DNA of 64,000 nucleotides, from the NCBI RefSeq assembly GCF_032854445.1, contig NC_088295.1, positions 86,697,836 through 86,761,835 of the forward strand. Reading direction: 5' to 3'. The notes beneath the pieces were generated by a model, which ran no database searches, had not been told where the DNA came from, and saw only the letters and a program-made list of their open reading frames with translations. The position numbers were made by a program, and so were the translations under genes. Positions within the stretch are counted from its first letter, which is position 1; every line of letters starts with the position of its first letter. Positions 53,965-64,000 of this stretch are shown here, in pieces. The stretch comes from Liolophura sinensis (Eukaryota > Mollusca > Polyplacophora > Chitonida > Chitonidae).

Positions 53965-54799
53965 TCTTTTCTTCCCACGGTAAGCAAATAAGTTCCCTGA
54001 AAAACCAAAAACAAACCCGATCAACACTTATTCACTATTAAACAATTTTTTTGCTGTCCCCTACGTATTAGTCTAAATGCTAGGCTGTACTGAATAAAAC
54101 ATTATAATCCTTTTCTTTACACATAACTAATCATCACATTGTAAACATAACATAATTACATACAGAAACTTCACATGCAGCACCCTTTAGTTCTGTGCAC
54201 CATTTAAAAATAGGAGGTGGGCATAAGGATTCACATACATGTACTTAAAAAGGGCACAGCATTCTACCTGGCAGTACCTCTAACAATACGATATTTTCAT
54301 TTCATGTATTTTTCTGCTCCTTCAAAGGTGGAAACATGACATAAAGCCAACATCATTTGAACATTTGAACTGTTGTTAAAGGTACTAAACTGATTATAAT
54401 ACACACTACATGTACAATTCTAGGAAGTAGGAGAACATGTAAATAAATCCACTTAAGTGTGTAAACTGATGCTGCTAGAGCTTAAAGGCACACTTTGTTG
54501 ATAATATAGAAGTTGATTTTGCAGTTCTGCATACCAATTATGGGCTTTGGTATGTTTCTGTTATGTCACTTACTGGCGAGTGTGAATTGGGTAGAGGATA
54601 CAGTAAATCATCTGTAATTGAAGTATTTATGAACTGATAACCCATTAGTAGTCTATTTTATGGCATAACTCCAATTGCATTATATAACAGTATTGGTTTT
54701 AAAAGATAACTTCATTCTACACCTGTACCTCATATTGAATGAATGAAAAGTTCTTCCACTGACAGATGGTCTTGAGTTTAGCAAATCAGTGACTGCTTT

Positions 54800-55080
54800 T
54801 GTTTGTTTATTTATCACACTGGTGTTTTACACTGCACTGGTACTCCACAATACATGTAGTTCACTTATATGATGGCTGAGAGCATTATGGTGGAAGGGAA
54901 TGAGGAGACGCACGACCATCCGCAGACTGCAGGCAGACTTTCCCACACAGCTCCGAGCCTCCATTCAGCACCGCATAAACGCCAGAGTGAGCTGAACTTA
55001 AAACTCACATCGCTCACATAAGTAGGAGGATTTTGAAACATTGTGCTGCACTATGACACTAACCACTGACCCAGTAGCCT
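54800..55080 (-). mobile_element. SINE (family A), long copy
   Basis: GGTGTTTTACACTGCACTGG at the left, GCATTATGGTGGAAGGGAAT in the middle and, at the right, a tRNA-like head. The head has GAACTTAAAACTCACATCGC and CACTAACCACTGACCCAGTA (A- and B-box-like on the minus strand). It is the most complete family A copy here and lies in the GPS2 5' region. Confidence 0.75.
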
Positions 55081-55439
55081 AAAGAATTAAAACATAATAT
55101 GATACAACATCTAATGCATCAACATCTACAGACCAGGTAAATGTCAGAACAGAACATGTTGTAGCATGCCTTCTGCATGACTATATACTGTTGATGATTT
55201 AATGCTCGTAACGATCGTACAAATCGTTCTCTGCAGGAACAAAAACCATGTAGTCTGTGAAGTCTGGCATGTGATGTAAGAGTAATTCATCAATAAACTT
55301 AAGAATTCACAAAGAATCATGAATATAACAGGAATAAAAATGGACATACCAAAGCTATTCAATATATATTAAGCAACAGAATTCCTCCGTAGAGAGAATG
55401 AGAGAGAAAGAGAGTAAATTAAGCTTTGCTCCGTTCTCT

Positions 55440-55952
55440 CGACATCTAAGCCGCCATTTCCTGTCGCTGATCCAACAGTACTCTGTCATAGCACATAGAA
55501 CACTGTAACCCAAACATTTGTCGGAAATGGACATTTACATTATTGTGGTTAAATAACTCAACAAATTACGTATATGAAGATGACTACTGTATTCTGTAGA
55601 ATATAAATGACAAAAATATATGGTTTTATTCACAACCTTTCCACTGTATGATGCTTTGTTCTGTTTCACAAAATATCCTTGCTCTGCACATTAATGTTAG
55701 ACAATGGCAATTTACCTGCTGTACATACTAACAATTCGTTGTTATTATTTCTGTATCATATTATGATCGTCCTATATTCCTGTAAAATTGGCTGTGAATA
55801 TATAATTCATTAAATAAATGTTACTTTGTTAATCTTTTCTTGCCAAGGACTGTTCGTTTTTCTTGGAAATTAATGCTAGGTGTACTAGTCCTATTTTTTT
55901 GTTTAACTACGCGTGCTACCTGTGCGCGGAGAACATCGCTTGATGATAACCG
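55440..55952. promoter_or_regulatory. Bidirectional GPS2 / CENATAC promoter region
   Basis: GPS2 runs left and CENATAC runs right from this gap. At 55450-55465 the minus strand reads ACAGGAAATGGCGGC, which combines an ETS-type GGAA and a YY1-type AAATGGCGGC. Such sites often sit just downstream of the start site of housekeeping genes, so GPS2 transcription may begin near 55470. A GAGA-rich stretch is at 55393-55415. On the CENATAC side an out-of-frame ATG at 55943 opens a 14-codon upstream frame that overlaps the start. Confidence 0.55.
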
Positions 55953-58900
55953 ATGATAACGATGGAACAAATGACAGGAGAAGTTAAAGAAAGTTCAAAA
56001 CGTTTTTCGTACTGCTCATTTTGCAGATTGAGTCACAAAAAGTGGAAGAAACACGTATATTCTAAAAGACATCAAGACATAATGGTTAAAATTTTGGCAA
56101 AATTTGTTTCAAAGGTAACTCAGATTTATTTATTTATTGGATTGGTGTTCTACGAACTACGGTGCCGGTACTCCAGAATATTTCACTTAAGGAGCCTATT
56201 GTATACGACGGCGGCCAGTATTATGATGGGAGGAAACCCACGGCCATCCGCAGGTTGCTTGAAGACTGGTGCATCTAGATTGACTCGGTGTGCTATTTTA
56301 AACTTTGTGACATTCATCGAATCCTAGGCCTACTTAAGTTATAAACAGCACACTGAACCCATGGAAGGACTGCTGGAAGAGGAAGCCAGAATGAACTGGA
56401 CTTGAACTCAGATTAGATTAACTCATAACTAATTGGCTGAGTAGGTTGAGAACAGAGAAGTCTTCATCCAGAGGGTTTTCTCAGGAGTCCCTAAATGCAA
56501 ATGAGGAATCACACCTGATGCTGAATGATTAAATCACAAGTACTGCATGGTACATAATTAATGCCATGGTCTCTATGGTGAACAAAACAGATGACAGTGA
56601 TATCACCTAGAATGATACTGATATCACATGCTATTCTCCTAAGGAAAAATCATAATCCCCAATATGCTCATTGGTGTACATGACAGTGATATCAAGAAGA
56701 GTAACACAGATATAACTTGTCATTCGCCTTTCTGCGTCATTGAAAGCCCCACCTCTATCATTTGGAGTATGAATGATAATGATATCACCAGGAATGACAT
56801 GGATATCACCAGGTATGACACAGATATAGCCTGTCATTCGATCCCCTTTCTAAACCTCTTAACTGTGGCTTTAAATACGAAAGACAGTGATGTCACTGGA
56901 ATGTTATAAATACAACCTCTGATTCGCATTGAAAAAGATGAAACAGTATATTTCAAATAGGAGAAGTGGGTTTACAGTGGTGTTGAAAGGAAAATGACTG
57001 GTTATATCTGAGTCATTCCCAGTGATTCCATTGTCATTTGTACTTCTAGCCACATTGATGGGGTTTAGAATAGTGTAGAGGGGAGGGACAGGCAATGTCT
57101 GTCATTCCTGGTGATATCACTGTCATTTGTATTCAAAACACCAATGATGATGTTTACAGTGGTGTAGAAAGATGAATGACAAGCGATATGACATTGTACA
57201 AAATATGATACTGGTATTTATAATTTTTATGATATTTGCAGGTACATGTACATATATTTTATGTACAGTGCGATGTTCTCCACATCATCCTTCTTGCTAG
57301 CAAAAATTTCAGAGCCATAAATGAACAGTTTATAGAAACAGATTTCTGGGGATCATGAGAATTAATCATATAAAATACCCATGAAAATCGTCAGAAATTA
57401 TATATATGTAACATCATTATATATATTTTACCTGTTAATCTCAAATATTCTAATATACTAGTATCATATTTTACAGGTTGTATCAGACTGGATAATGACT
57501 TCATGATGAAGGTGGCATTATCTGGGAAAATTCTGTCACAAGCAAGGCTTGAGTATCCAGTTTTATGAGTTCTATATTATGACTGTAGGTGAAATCTGCT
57601 CAGGACTCTGCAAATCAGCCGTGTGTAGAGCGTGTGTCATTTGAAAGAGATGCCAAAGTTTGGTGCTACTTCTGTGCTGAGGATGTTGACAAACACACCC
57701 ATGCAGATACTTATACTCTTATGTGTGGAGCTTTTATTGATCATCTCAACAGGCAAGTATCTTGCTGACCTCTTTGTTTGTTTGTCTGTCATATACTTCG
57801 TGGGGGGCAGGTGGTCGTGAAATTCCCCCGGGCTCTGCCCGGTTTCCACCCACAATAATGCTGGCTGCCGTTGTATAATTGAAATATCTTAAGTACGGCG
57901 TAAAACACCAATCAGAAATCAGATATACGTGGTGTGATTTGGTTTCCCCTTGGGCTTTTAGAGGGTACATCCACCCATTGGGTTGATTGCTACCATCAGT
58001 AAAGTGAAATATTCTTGGGGGCATATTAGAAGGCAAGTCAAATGTTAAAGGAATAAATTAATGATTGTTCAGTAGTCAGGTGGGTTTTACTTTCAGTAAC
58101 TTTTTTAATGTACCTCAAGTTTCAGTCTGCGTGTATTTTATCAAGTACCTGATGTTACTATGAGAGGTATATTAGTTCAGCTTACATGTGCCCATGCAAA
58201 TTGTCTACTTTTAACAAATGTCTTGTGAATGTTTATTTTATTGTTCAGTACCAGTAAGAAAATAATGGTAGTGTAAGATACAATATTTGCCTTAATATTC
58301 ACAAGAAAAAAACGCATTTTAAGAATCATTTGGTGATAAATATGTTAAACCTTGTTTTAATCTGTTTATCTACATTTCAAATGCCATATGAATTTGAAAA
58401 TTTGCTTTTGATATTCCTCTTTTAACATAATCAGAGTGTAAGATATAGGTGCTTGTCTTTAACAGTGACACCCATGTCTTGATGACCAATAAGTTTTTAC
58501 ACTGCAACCTTCTGGACAAGAACAAATTGACGCAGCTGATTATTGATGATTCTCAACTTAAAAGGTAATTATTTTTTTTTACTTCATTATGGTGATATCA
58601 TGTTGTTCTCAAGGGTAGTTCACTTGTATGACAGAGTGACAGACTTTTCCACATTCAACACACAGATTTTCAACTCAAGAGTGAGTGTAAGCGCACCTGT
58701 TATTAAGGATAAGTGATCTCCATCAGAACTTCATTTAAGATCACCTTATTAATGGCCATAATATGGATGCTGTGAACTGTTTCTCTGTCTAAGGCTTGGG
58801 TTGAACCCCCATAGTCTTTGTCTTAAGCCCCGTCCAGACTATCCAACATCACTCAACTTTTGTTCACTCAACAAGAGTCAACAGCAAGTTGAATGCTGTT

Positions 58901-61900
58901 GCGGTAAGTTGAGTGTCCTGTCCACACTACAAATCAAATGGGTCAACTTTGTCCAACATTGTTGACATCAGTTGAACGGTGTTGAGCTGTGTTTTTTTCG
59001 TTAAATTGGAGGGAAATCTCCATATTTTCTCTCCAGTGCATGAGACACAATGGTGAGCAGATGGAAGAATTGTGCCGTGGGTTTATCGGCTGCGCTTATT
59101 GCCGTGGCTGTTTGGCATAGAAGACGTCTTATCATGAGATCAGTTTCTCTCTTTCATCGCCATTTTGCCCAGGTCATGTGCTTTATGACGGTCATGTTAT
59201 TTCTACATGCTTGCTGATTGGCTACTTCCACTCAGCTTCACTCCACTTGTTGACAAAAAATAAACATGGACATTTCAGATTCAACCATGTTGGATAGTGT
59301 TGAGTGTTGTTGAACGAAGTTGAGGAACCCTTCCAGACTACTCAACACGTCTCAACTTGTTCACTCAACTTTAAGTTAACTCTTGTTGAGTCAACAAAAG
59401 TTGAGTGATGTTGGATTGCCTGAACGAGCTTTAGTGATTGAAAGAAAAGTACATGTATATTAACCCATAATCATTTTAATGTCTGATATTAGACAATAGT
59501 TGAATAAATGAACAAGGAAACATTGCAGTTAACCATGTAATGATTCAGGATTCCTAAGCTTTTTACTAAGTTTCTGGTACATTTTGACAAGTTTTATGTG
59601 TTTTTGTTTATTATTGCAGTTTCAAAGAAAATGCCAGTAAGTCTATCATCAGCTATAAGCTGAAAATGAGACAGAGTCTGAAAAAGGTAAGACCTTATTT
59701 ATATTGCTGGAATTTGACCTGGGAGAGCAGGATTAGAGAGAACTTTAAGACAGCATGTTTTTTTCACTGATGGCTAAAATGCTTGATATATTTAGTAGTT
59801 TGTATTTATGGTGTGTCAGGTAACTAAAGATACCTGAAAATCAGATGCAACACATTTGTTCAGAACATTTTAATGTGTAACAGGAAAGACTCTAGAGCAA
59901 AAGCTATCATCACATTGATTTACACTGGAGAAATTGTAAAACTACTTTCTGCCCTTAACAAAGCAGGCCAAGGATCTGTACTCTTTGGTTTTCCCTGTCG
60001 AATCTTACACTTTACATCACCTTACATGTATGGTCATAAAACTGTTAGGTAGTGCACAAGTACTGAAAACTGTTTTTTGCTACTACACTGAACATGTATT
60101 TAGGGACTTCTCTTCAGCCTGGCGTGCAGAATTCCTCATTGTTACATTGCAGGAGGCAGATCGGATACAGGCGATTGAAGAAAGTCGCTCTGAGTGGAAG
60201 AGGAAGAAGACACAGGTGCGTGTGCAGGACAGAGGGTAGAGGCCAGAGGGCTCAGTATCCATAACAATACAACAGTGTCATGTAGCAGTTGTGTACTGTC
60301 AGTTTGGATGTGTTGGGTTTAAAGGGATATACAATTGATTCTGATTGCCTGGAGTCATGTATTATTAATTCAAACAAAGTAAGGGTAACAAGACAGTGTC
60401 TGTGCTGAATTTTAGGTATGGTAGTTATGATGGCTTGCAGGGTTTAAACCGGGAAACCATGTTGGATGAAAATCAGTGGTGCAGTGATTGAGGGATGTGT
60501 TACCTGAGTAATTGACGCAATAACATCACACCTTGAGACCATTTGAATATGAAATTAGTTATGTGTATCATCAAACAGATTTAAGATTATTGCAAAATTG
60601 ACCTCACACGTACCTTTGCCTCAAGAATGTTAACATGGTATAGGCTAATGTTACAAACACTGTGAGGTAGAATTTAGTACTACTTGACAGACTTCACCTT
60701 TTGAGTTTTGGTTTCCTGGGTAACTTAACACAAAAGGTTAAGTCTAGTCATCATGGGTATCTTTGCTACTGCATTGGTTCACATTGATTATTGTTTCCTG
60801 AATACAAATGATAGTCTGAAGTCCAAACTGTGCAGATCTCAGATCCAGGAAGTGTCAGTCAAATCCTCAACATCCATGCCCCCATCCGCCGGACCCTCAC
60901 AGCTAAAGGAGCGGGGCTCACCTGTATCATTAAGGTAACTTATATATTACTTGTGTTTTACCCCCCAGATGTGAACTTTCAATGGTTTCAAAGCCTTGAG
61001 CTCTTCACGTTGCTCAACCTGTTTTTTTCATAACTGTTGGATAGAGTCTGCTGATCCAAGTTTAACCTCCCCCCACCTCAAAACAAAAAAAAATCTCCAG
61101 CTTTCAATTCACCGTCCATCTTGTGCTAGCAAAGATATTTGATCTTGTAAAAACATGCACATTTTAAATCTGCCCATGACCAATAAGGTTGCTGTCTCAA
61201 GACCTGCTCACCCACCAATAAAGCGAGCAGTCAAGTGAGACAGTATTGGATATGGAATTTATCACCAATCAATAGAATATAGAAATTGGAGCTATATTAT
61301 CCTACTGTATTTGTGTTAAATACTTATAAAGCATGTAGAAATGTGATGATTTACTTTATCTGTATTATATTATGAACGTGTAAATATTGTTTGACATGTT
61401 CCATTTGTGCCTGGTTAGGACGGAGAGGAAAGGACAAAGGAGGGGAACATCTTTAGCGGGGCAGTACCACCATGGCTGAGGCCCGACCCAGAACCTGACA
61501 CCACTTACAGAGAAATAGGCCCCACCATGGAGGACTTCAACAAACACTGTGACTACACTTTATACTACTTCATTATCACTTTTAGCTAATGCTGTTAAAT
61601 TAACTTCAGTGACATATCCTTCCTATGCTGATGTTTTTTTGTATTATAGTCTCTAACACAAGTATATGACATCATATGGTTTCATCGCAATAAGCCATAG
61701 TCATTCATTCTAAACACACAAATGCAAGCTAAATACGCTGCCTTATTGAATTCTCACAGAAGGTGATTTATTTTTAATTTTGGTATTTTGTAAGTCATTC
61801 AACCTGAATTCTACCTGATATTGTGAGTTTTTCTCCAGGCCTAGTCTGGTCTCTGCTGCTAATTTACCAATCTTCCACCAAGGGGAAGTTTGAATCATTT

Positions 61901-63900
61901 CACACCTGATACCTTTACCCAAATGCCATGTGTTTTAGATTATCCAGTTATCAGGATTGTTTTTCACCCAAGCTAAGCTTAAAGGGAATGTTAAGAATCA
62001 GAACAACCCAAATTAGCACCTGGCTCTGAGAGGCTAAAACTTAATGATACTTTTGATTTGCTTGTGAATTAGGATGTTCTACACAGACATTCTTGCATTT
62101 TGTAATATTGTGGTGTAATATTGTGGTGTAATATTGTGGTGTACTATTGTGGTGTAATATTGTGGTGTAATGTTGTGGTGTACTATTGTGGTGTAATATT
62201 GTGGTGTAATATACATGAAGCCTTTCCATGCAGTGCTAAATTTGTAAAGATAGAATGAGAGTAGAAAAGTAGCAGAACATTGTAACTCTCAAAATGAAAA
62301 TATGTTCAGGTTTTATCTCTCCCACATCTTTCATGCATACAGATTAAGGGCTTTGTCATATTCCATTTTGCTTCATCTATCAGGGATTTGTGAGTAGGCA
62401 ATATAAATTGGTGGACTGATGGGGCAAGACACCCTAATTGTAAGTTCAAGTCTCACTTGAGCCCGTATTTTCAATAGTGTCGTTATTTCACTTGAGCCCG
62501 TATTTTCAGTAGTGTCGTTATTTCACCTGAGCCCGTATTTTCAATAGTGTCGTTATTTCAGTGTCTGGAATGCACTATGTATAAATGTAAAAGACACATA
62601 AAGCATATGTTTTGTGAATTAATTATGGTGAGTATTATTTTGCAAATTCAGTGGAGAAGGAAAAGAAGAAAAAACTGCCTCCAAACAGAGTAGGTGCTAA
62701 CTTCAATCACACTGCACAGACATCAGATCAGTGGTTGCCTTCTTTTGGGAGAGTGTGGAGCAAAGGGAGAAGACTCCAATCCAAGTAAGTGTCCGTAATA
62801 CTGTGTTGAGTTATTGCCCTTAAATGGCATATCTCTTTGTTTGAGTGAGTGAGTGCTTGGGGTTTAACGTCGTACTCAACAATTTTTCAGTCATATGACG
62901 ACGAAGGAATCATTAGGGTGCATGTACGTGTAATGTGCCTCCTTGGTGCAGGACGGATTTCCACCGCTCTTTTATTTAGTGCTGCTTCACTGAGATGACC
63001 TACCGAAGGCAAGTAAGACGCCCCGCCCGAGCCATTATACTGATACGGGTCAACCAGTCGTTGCACTATCCCCTTCATGCTGAACGCCAAGCGAGGAAGT
63101 TACAACTTCCTCTTTTAAAGTCTTAGGTGTGACTCGATCAAGGATTGATCCTGGATCTACCGGTCCCGAAGCGGACCTCTTTGTTTGAAGTTTGTGGTGA
63201 ACTGGTATGGGAGGTGCATGTATATAACATTATTTTATACTACTATACTAAGGTAAATAATGTGTGGAAGTAATGAAAGTTGTGTTTTGTTATGAAAGTA
63301 AAGACAGTATTATTAATACATATGTGGTGTTTCTTCTCTTCCAGAAACTTTTTTGAAAATCAATCTAAAGGCTTAAGAAAGCATGATATTGTGTCAACAG
63401 ACCTCAACAAAGTGGTGTCTTGGAGTAAAAGAAACTCCTCATCTAGCACTATTCAGCCTTACCAAAGGAAGCGTCTTCCTACTGCTAGCGTAACTTCATT
63501 GGGAGCCACTTCCCTGGGAGCTGACAGTGCCCCTGTACAATCTGCTCCTAACTCATCTTTCATATCAAGGACAAGTGGTGGTTTACCCCAGCTACATCCA
63601 GGCATATCAGAACTGTCTGTAACCCACTTGCCTGCTGTACCTGATGCTTCCAGGCTTACTCATCTGACTGGTAATACCTCTGGTGCCAGCTGTCTGGGCC
63701 TAACCATTAGTGCTCACAGTGCCTCACCTGTTTATCAATCAGAGATCACACAGCCCTGGAGTTCTGCGGGTAGTGTAAACTTCAGGACAGTATTTGACAC
63801 TTCAGAACACAGAGGAATGGCAGAAAGTAGTGTGAAAATGAAACCATTGCCTGCAAGCAGTCCCATGTTAATACCTTATAAAAGAAAACGACAAGTTTGA
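55953..63900 (+). CDS. CENATAC: Centrosomal AT-AC splicing factor (CCDC84 family)
   Basis: CENATAC is a zinc-finger component of the minor (U12) spliceosome needed for AT-AC introns. Exons: 55953-56114, 57589-57752, 58466-58564, 59620-59686, 60153-60215, 60836-60934, 61419-61548, 62652-62784, 63345-63900; all phases match, giving 490 residues (human 332). The first zinc finger is [20 protein letters not shown]. The second (CYFCAED...HLNSDTH) is split by intron 2. Conserved C-terminal blocks are [30 protein letters not shown] and WLPSFGRVW. The start may be Met 1 (55953) or Met 4 (55962). Intron 2 uses a GC donor (ACAG|GCAAGT). The last exon adds about 185 residues rich in Ser, Thr and Pro. 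It starts with PYQRKR near residue 345 and ends IPYKRKRQV. Confidence 0.94.
56120..56300 (-). mobile_element. SINE (family A), minus orientation, in CENATAC intron 1
   Basis: TTTATTTATTGGATTGGTGT, then ATTATGATGGGAGGAAACCC and ACGGCCATCCGCAGGTTGCT. It begins only a few bases after the exon 1 donor. Confidence 0.85.
56560..57200. repeat. Degenerate repeats rich in GATATCAC
   Basis: Words such as AATGACAGTGATATCACC and CTGTCATTCGC recur at irregular spacing on both strands. The core GTGATATCAC is palindromic. In CENATAC intron 1. Confidence 0.7.
57795..57925 (+). mobile_element. SINE (family A), 3' part, in CENATAC intron 2
   Basis: CCCGGGCTCTGCCCGGTTTC, AATAATGCTGGCTGCCGTTG and GTACGGCGTAAAACACCAAT. 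It begins about 40 bases after the GC donor. A second, more diverged related stretch follows to about 58060. Confidence 0.8.
58826..59430. mobile_element. PIF/Harbinger-like non-autonomous DNA transposon
   Basis: A 605-bp element in CENATAC intron 3. Its terminal inverted repeats exceed 50 bp: the left starts AGCCCCGTCCAGACTATCC and the right, reversed, starts AGCTCGTTCAGGCAATCC, both followed by AACATCACTCAACTTTTGTT. It is flanked by TTA on both sides (58823-58825 and 59431-59433), the target size used by PIF/Harbinger. Several further GTTGAGT-type subterminal repeats occur. The internal frame at about 59050-59220 shows no transposase motif. Confidence 0.85.
62095..62215. repeat. 12-bp tandem repeat
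   Basis: About nine copies of ATTGTGGTGTAAT-type units, some with ACT in place of AAT. In CENATAC intron 7. Confidence 0.95.
62455..62562. repeat. Three tandem copies of a 40-bp unit
   Basis: CTTGAGCCCGTATTTTCAAT followed by AGTGTCGTTATTTCA, three times with very few differences. In CENATAC intron 7, about 90 bp before exon 8. Confidence 0.95.
62845..63176 (-). mobile_element. tRNA-derived SINE (family B), young insertion
   Basis: Flanked by a perfect 12-bp target duplication CTCTTTGTTTGA (62833-62844 and 63177-63188). Body nearly the same as the copy at 22739, but the head stops inside the A-box region (slight 5' truncation). In CENATAC intron 8. Confidence 0.93.
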
Positions 63901-64000
63901 TGCTGTATTTATGTCATTCATATATTTATTTTATTCACATCTGAATTTGAAGATAACTTCATTATGGTGGAAAGACAAATAACAGGTGTATTGTAATGGA
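63901..64000 (+). other. CENATAC 3' flank
   Basis: The first 100 bases of the 3' untranslated region. No AATAAA is seen before the window ends. Confidence 0.5.

Overview
This is animal nuclear DNA: AT-rich, with long introns, phase-1 EGF exons and GT-AG (some GC-AG) splicing. The protein families and the many tRNA-derived SINEs fit a lophotrochozoan, most likely a mollusc. I cannot name the species from sequence alone.

Layout. 1-9 kb: mostly unassigned DNA with a minisatellite, a SINE, one possible first exon (5877-5959) and an LTR-like fossil (about 6.56-7.6 kb). 9.07-35.67 kb, minus strand: a gene of about 34 exons for a large membrane mucin with MUC4-type architecture. Its order is signal peptide, a Thr-rich 17-residue repeat domain, NIDO, AMOP, vWD, an Ig-like strand region, a long EGF array, SEA, one EGF, a transmembrane helix and a short tail. 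35.7-39.6 kb: repeats and intergenic DNA. 39.62-45.18 kb, plus strand: a six-exon beta-1,4-galactosyltransferase family enzyme. 45.2-48.3 kb: SINEs and a 0.9 kb minisatellite. 48.29-53.96 kb, minus strand: GPS2, a subunit of the NCoR/SMRT-HDAC3 corepressor. 55.95-63.90 kb, plus strand: CENATAC (CCDC84), a minor-spliceosome factor. GPS2 and CENATAC are divergent and probably share a promoter region.

The genes are unrelated housekeeping or surface functions and not a pathway. The exception is a possible loose link: the galactosyltransferase family extends the kind of glycans that mucins carry.

The strongest unusual signal is structural. At least six introns, five in the mucin gene and one in the galactosyltransferase gene, begin with tandem arrays whose first unit is the exon end and 5' splice site itself. 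Each array therefore makes a series of potential donors. One array (51 bp x about 10) keeps all donors in phase and the frame open. A second striking signal is an inverted duplication of about 170 bp flanking exon 4 of the galactosyltransferase. Several one-base frame conflicts in otherwise conserved exons of three genes, mostly at short homopolymers, look like assembly indels rather than decay.
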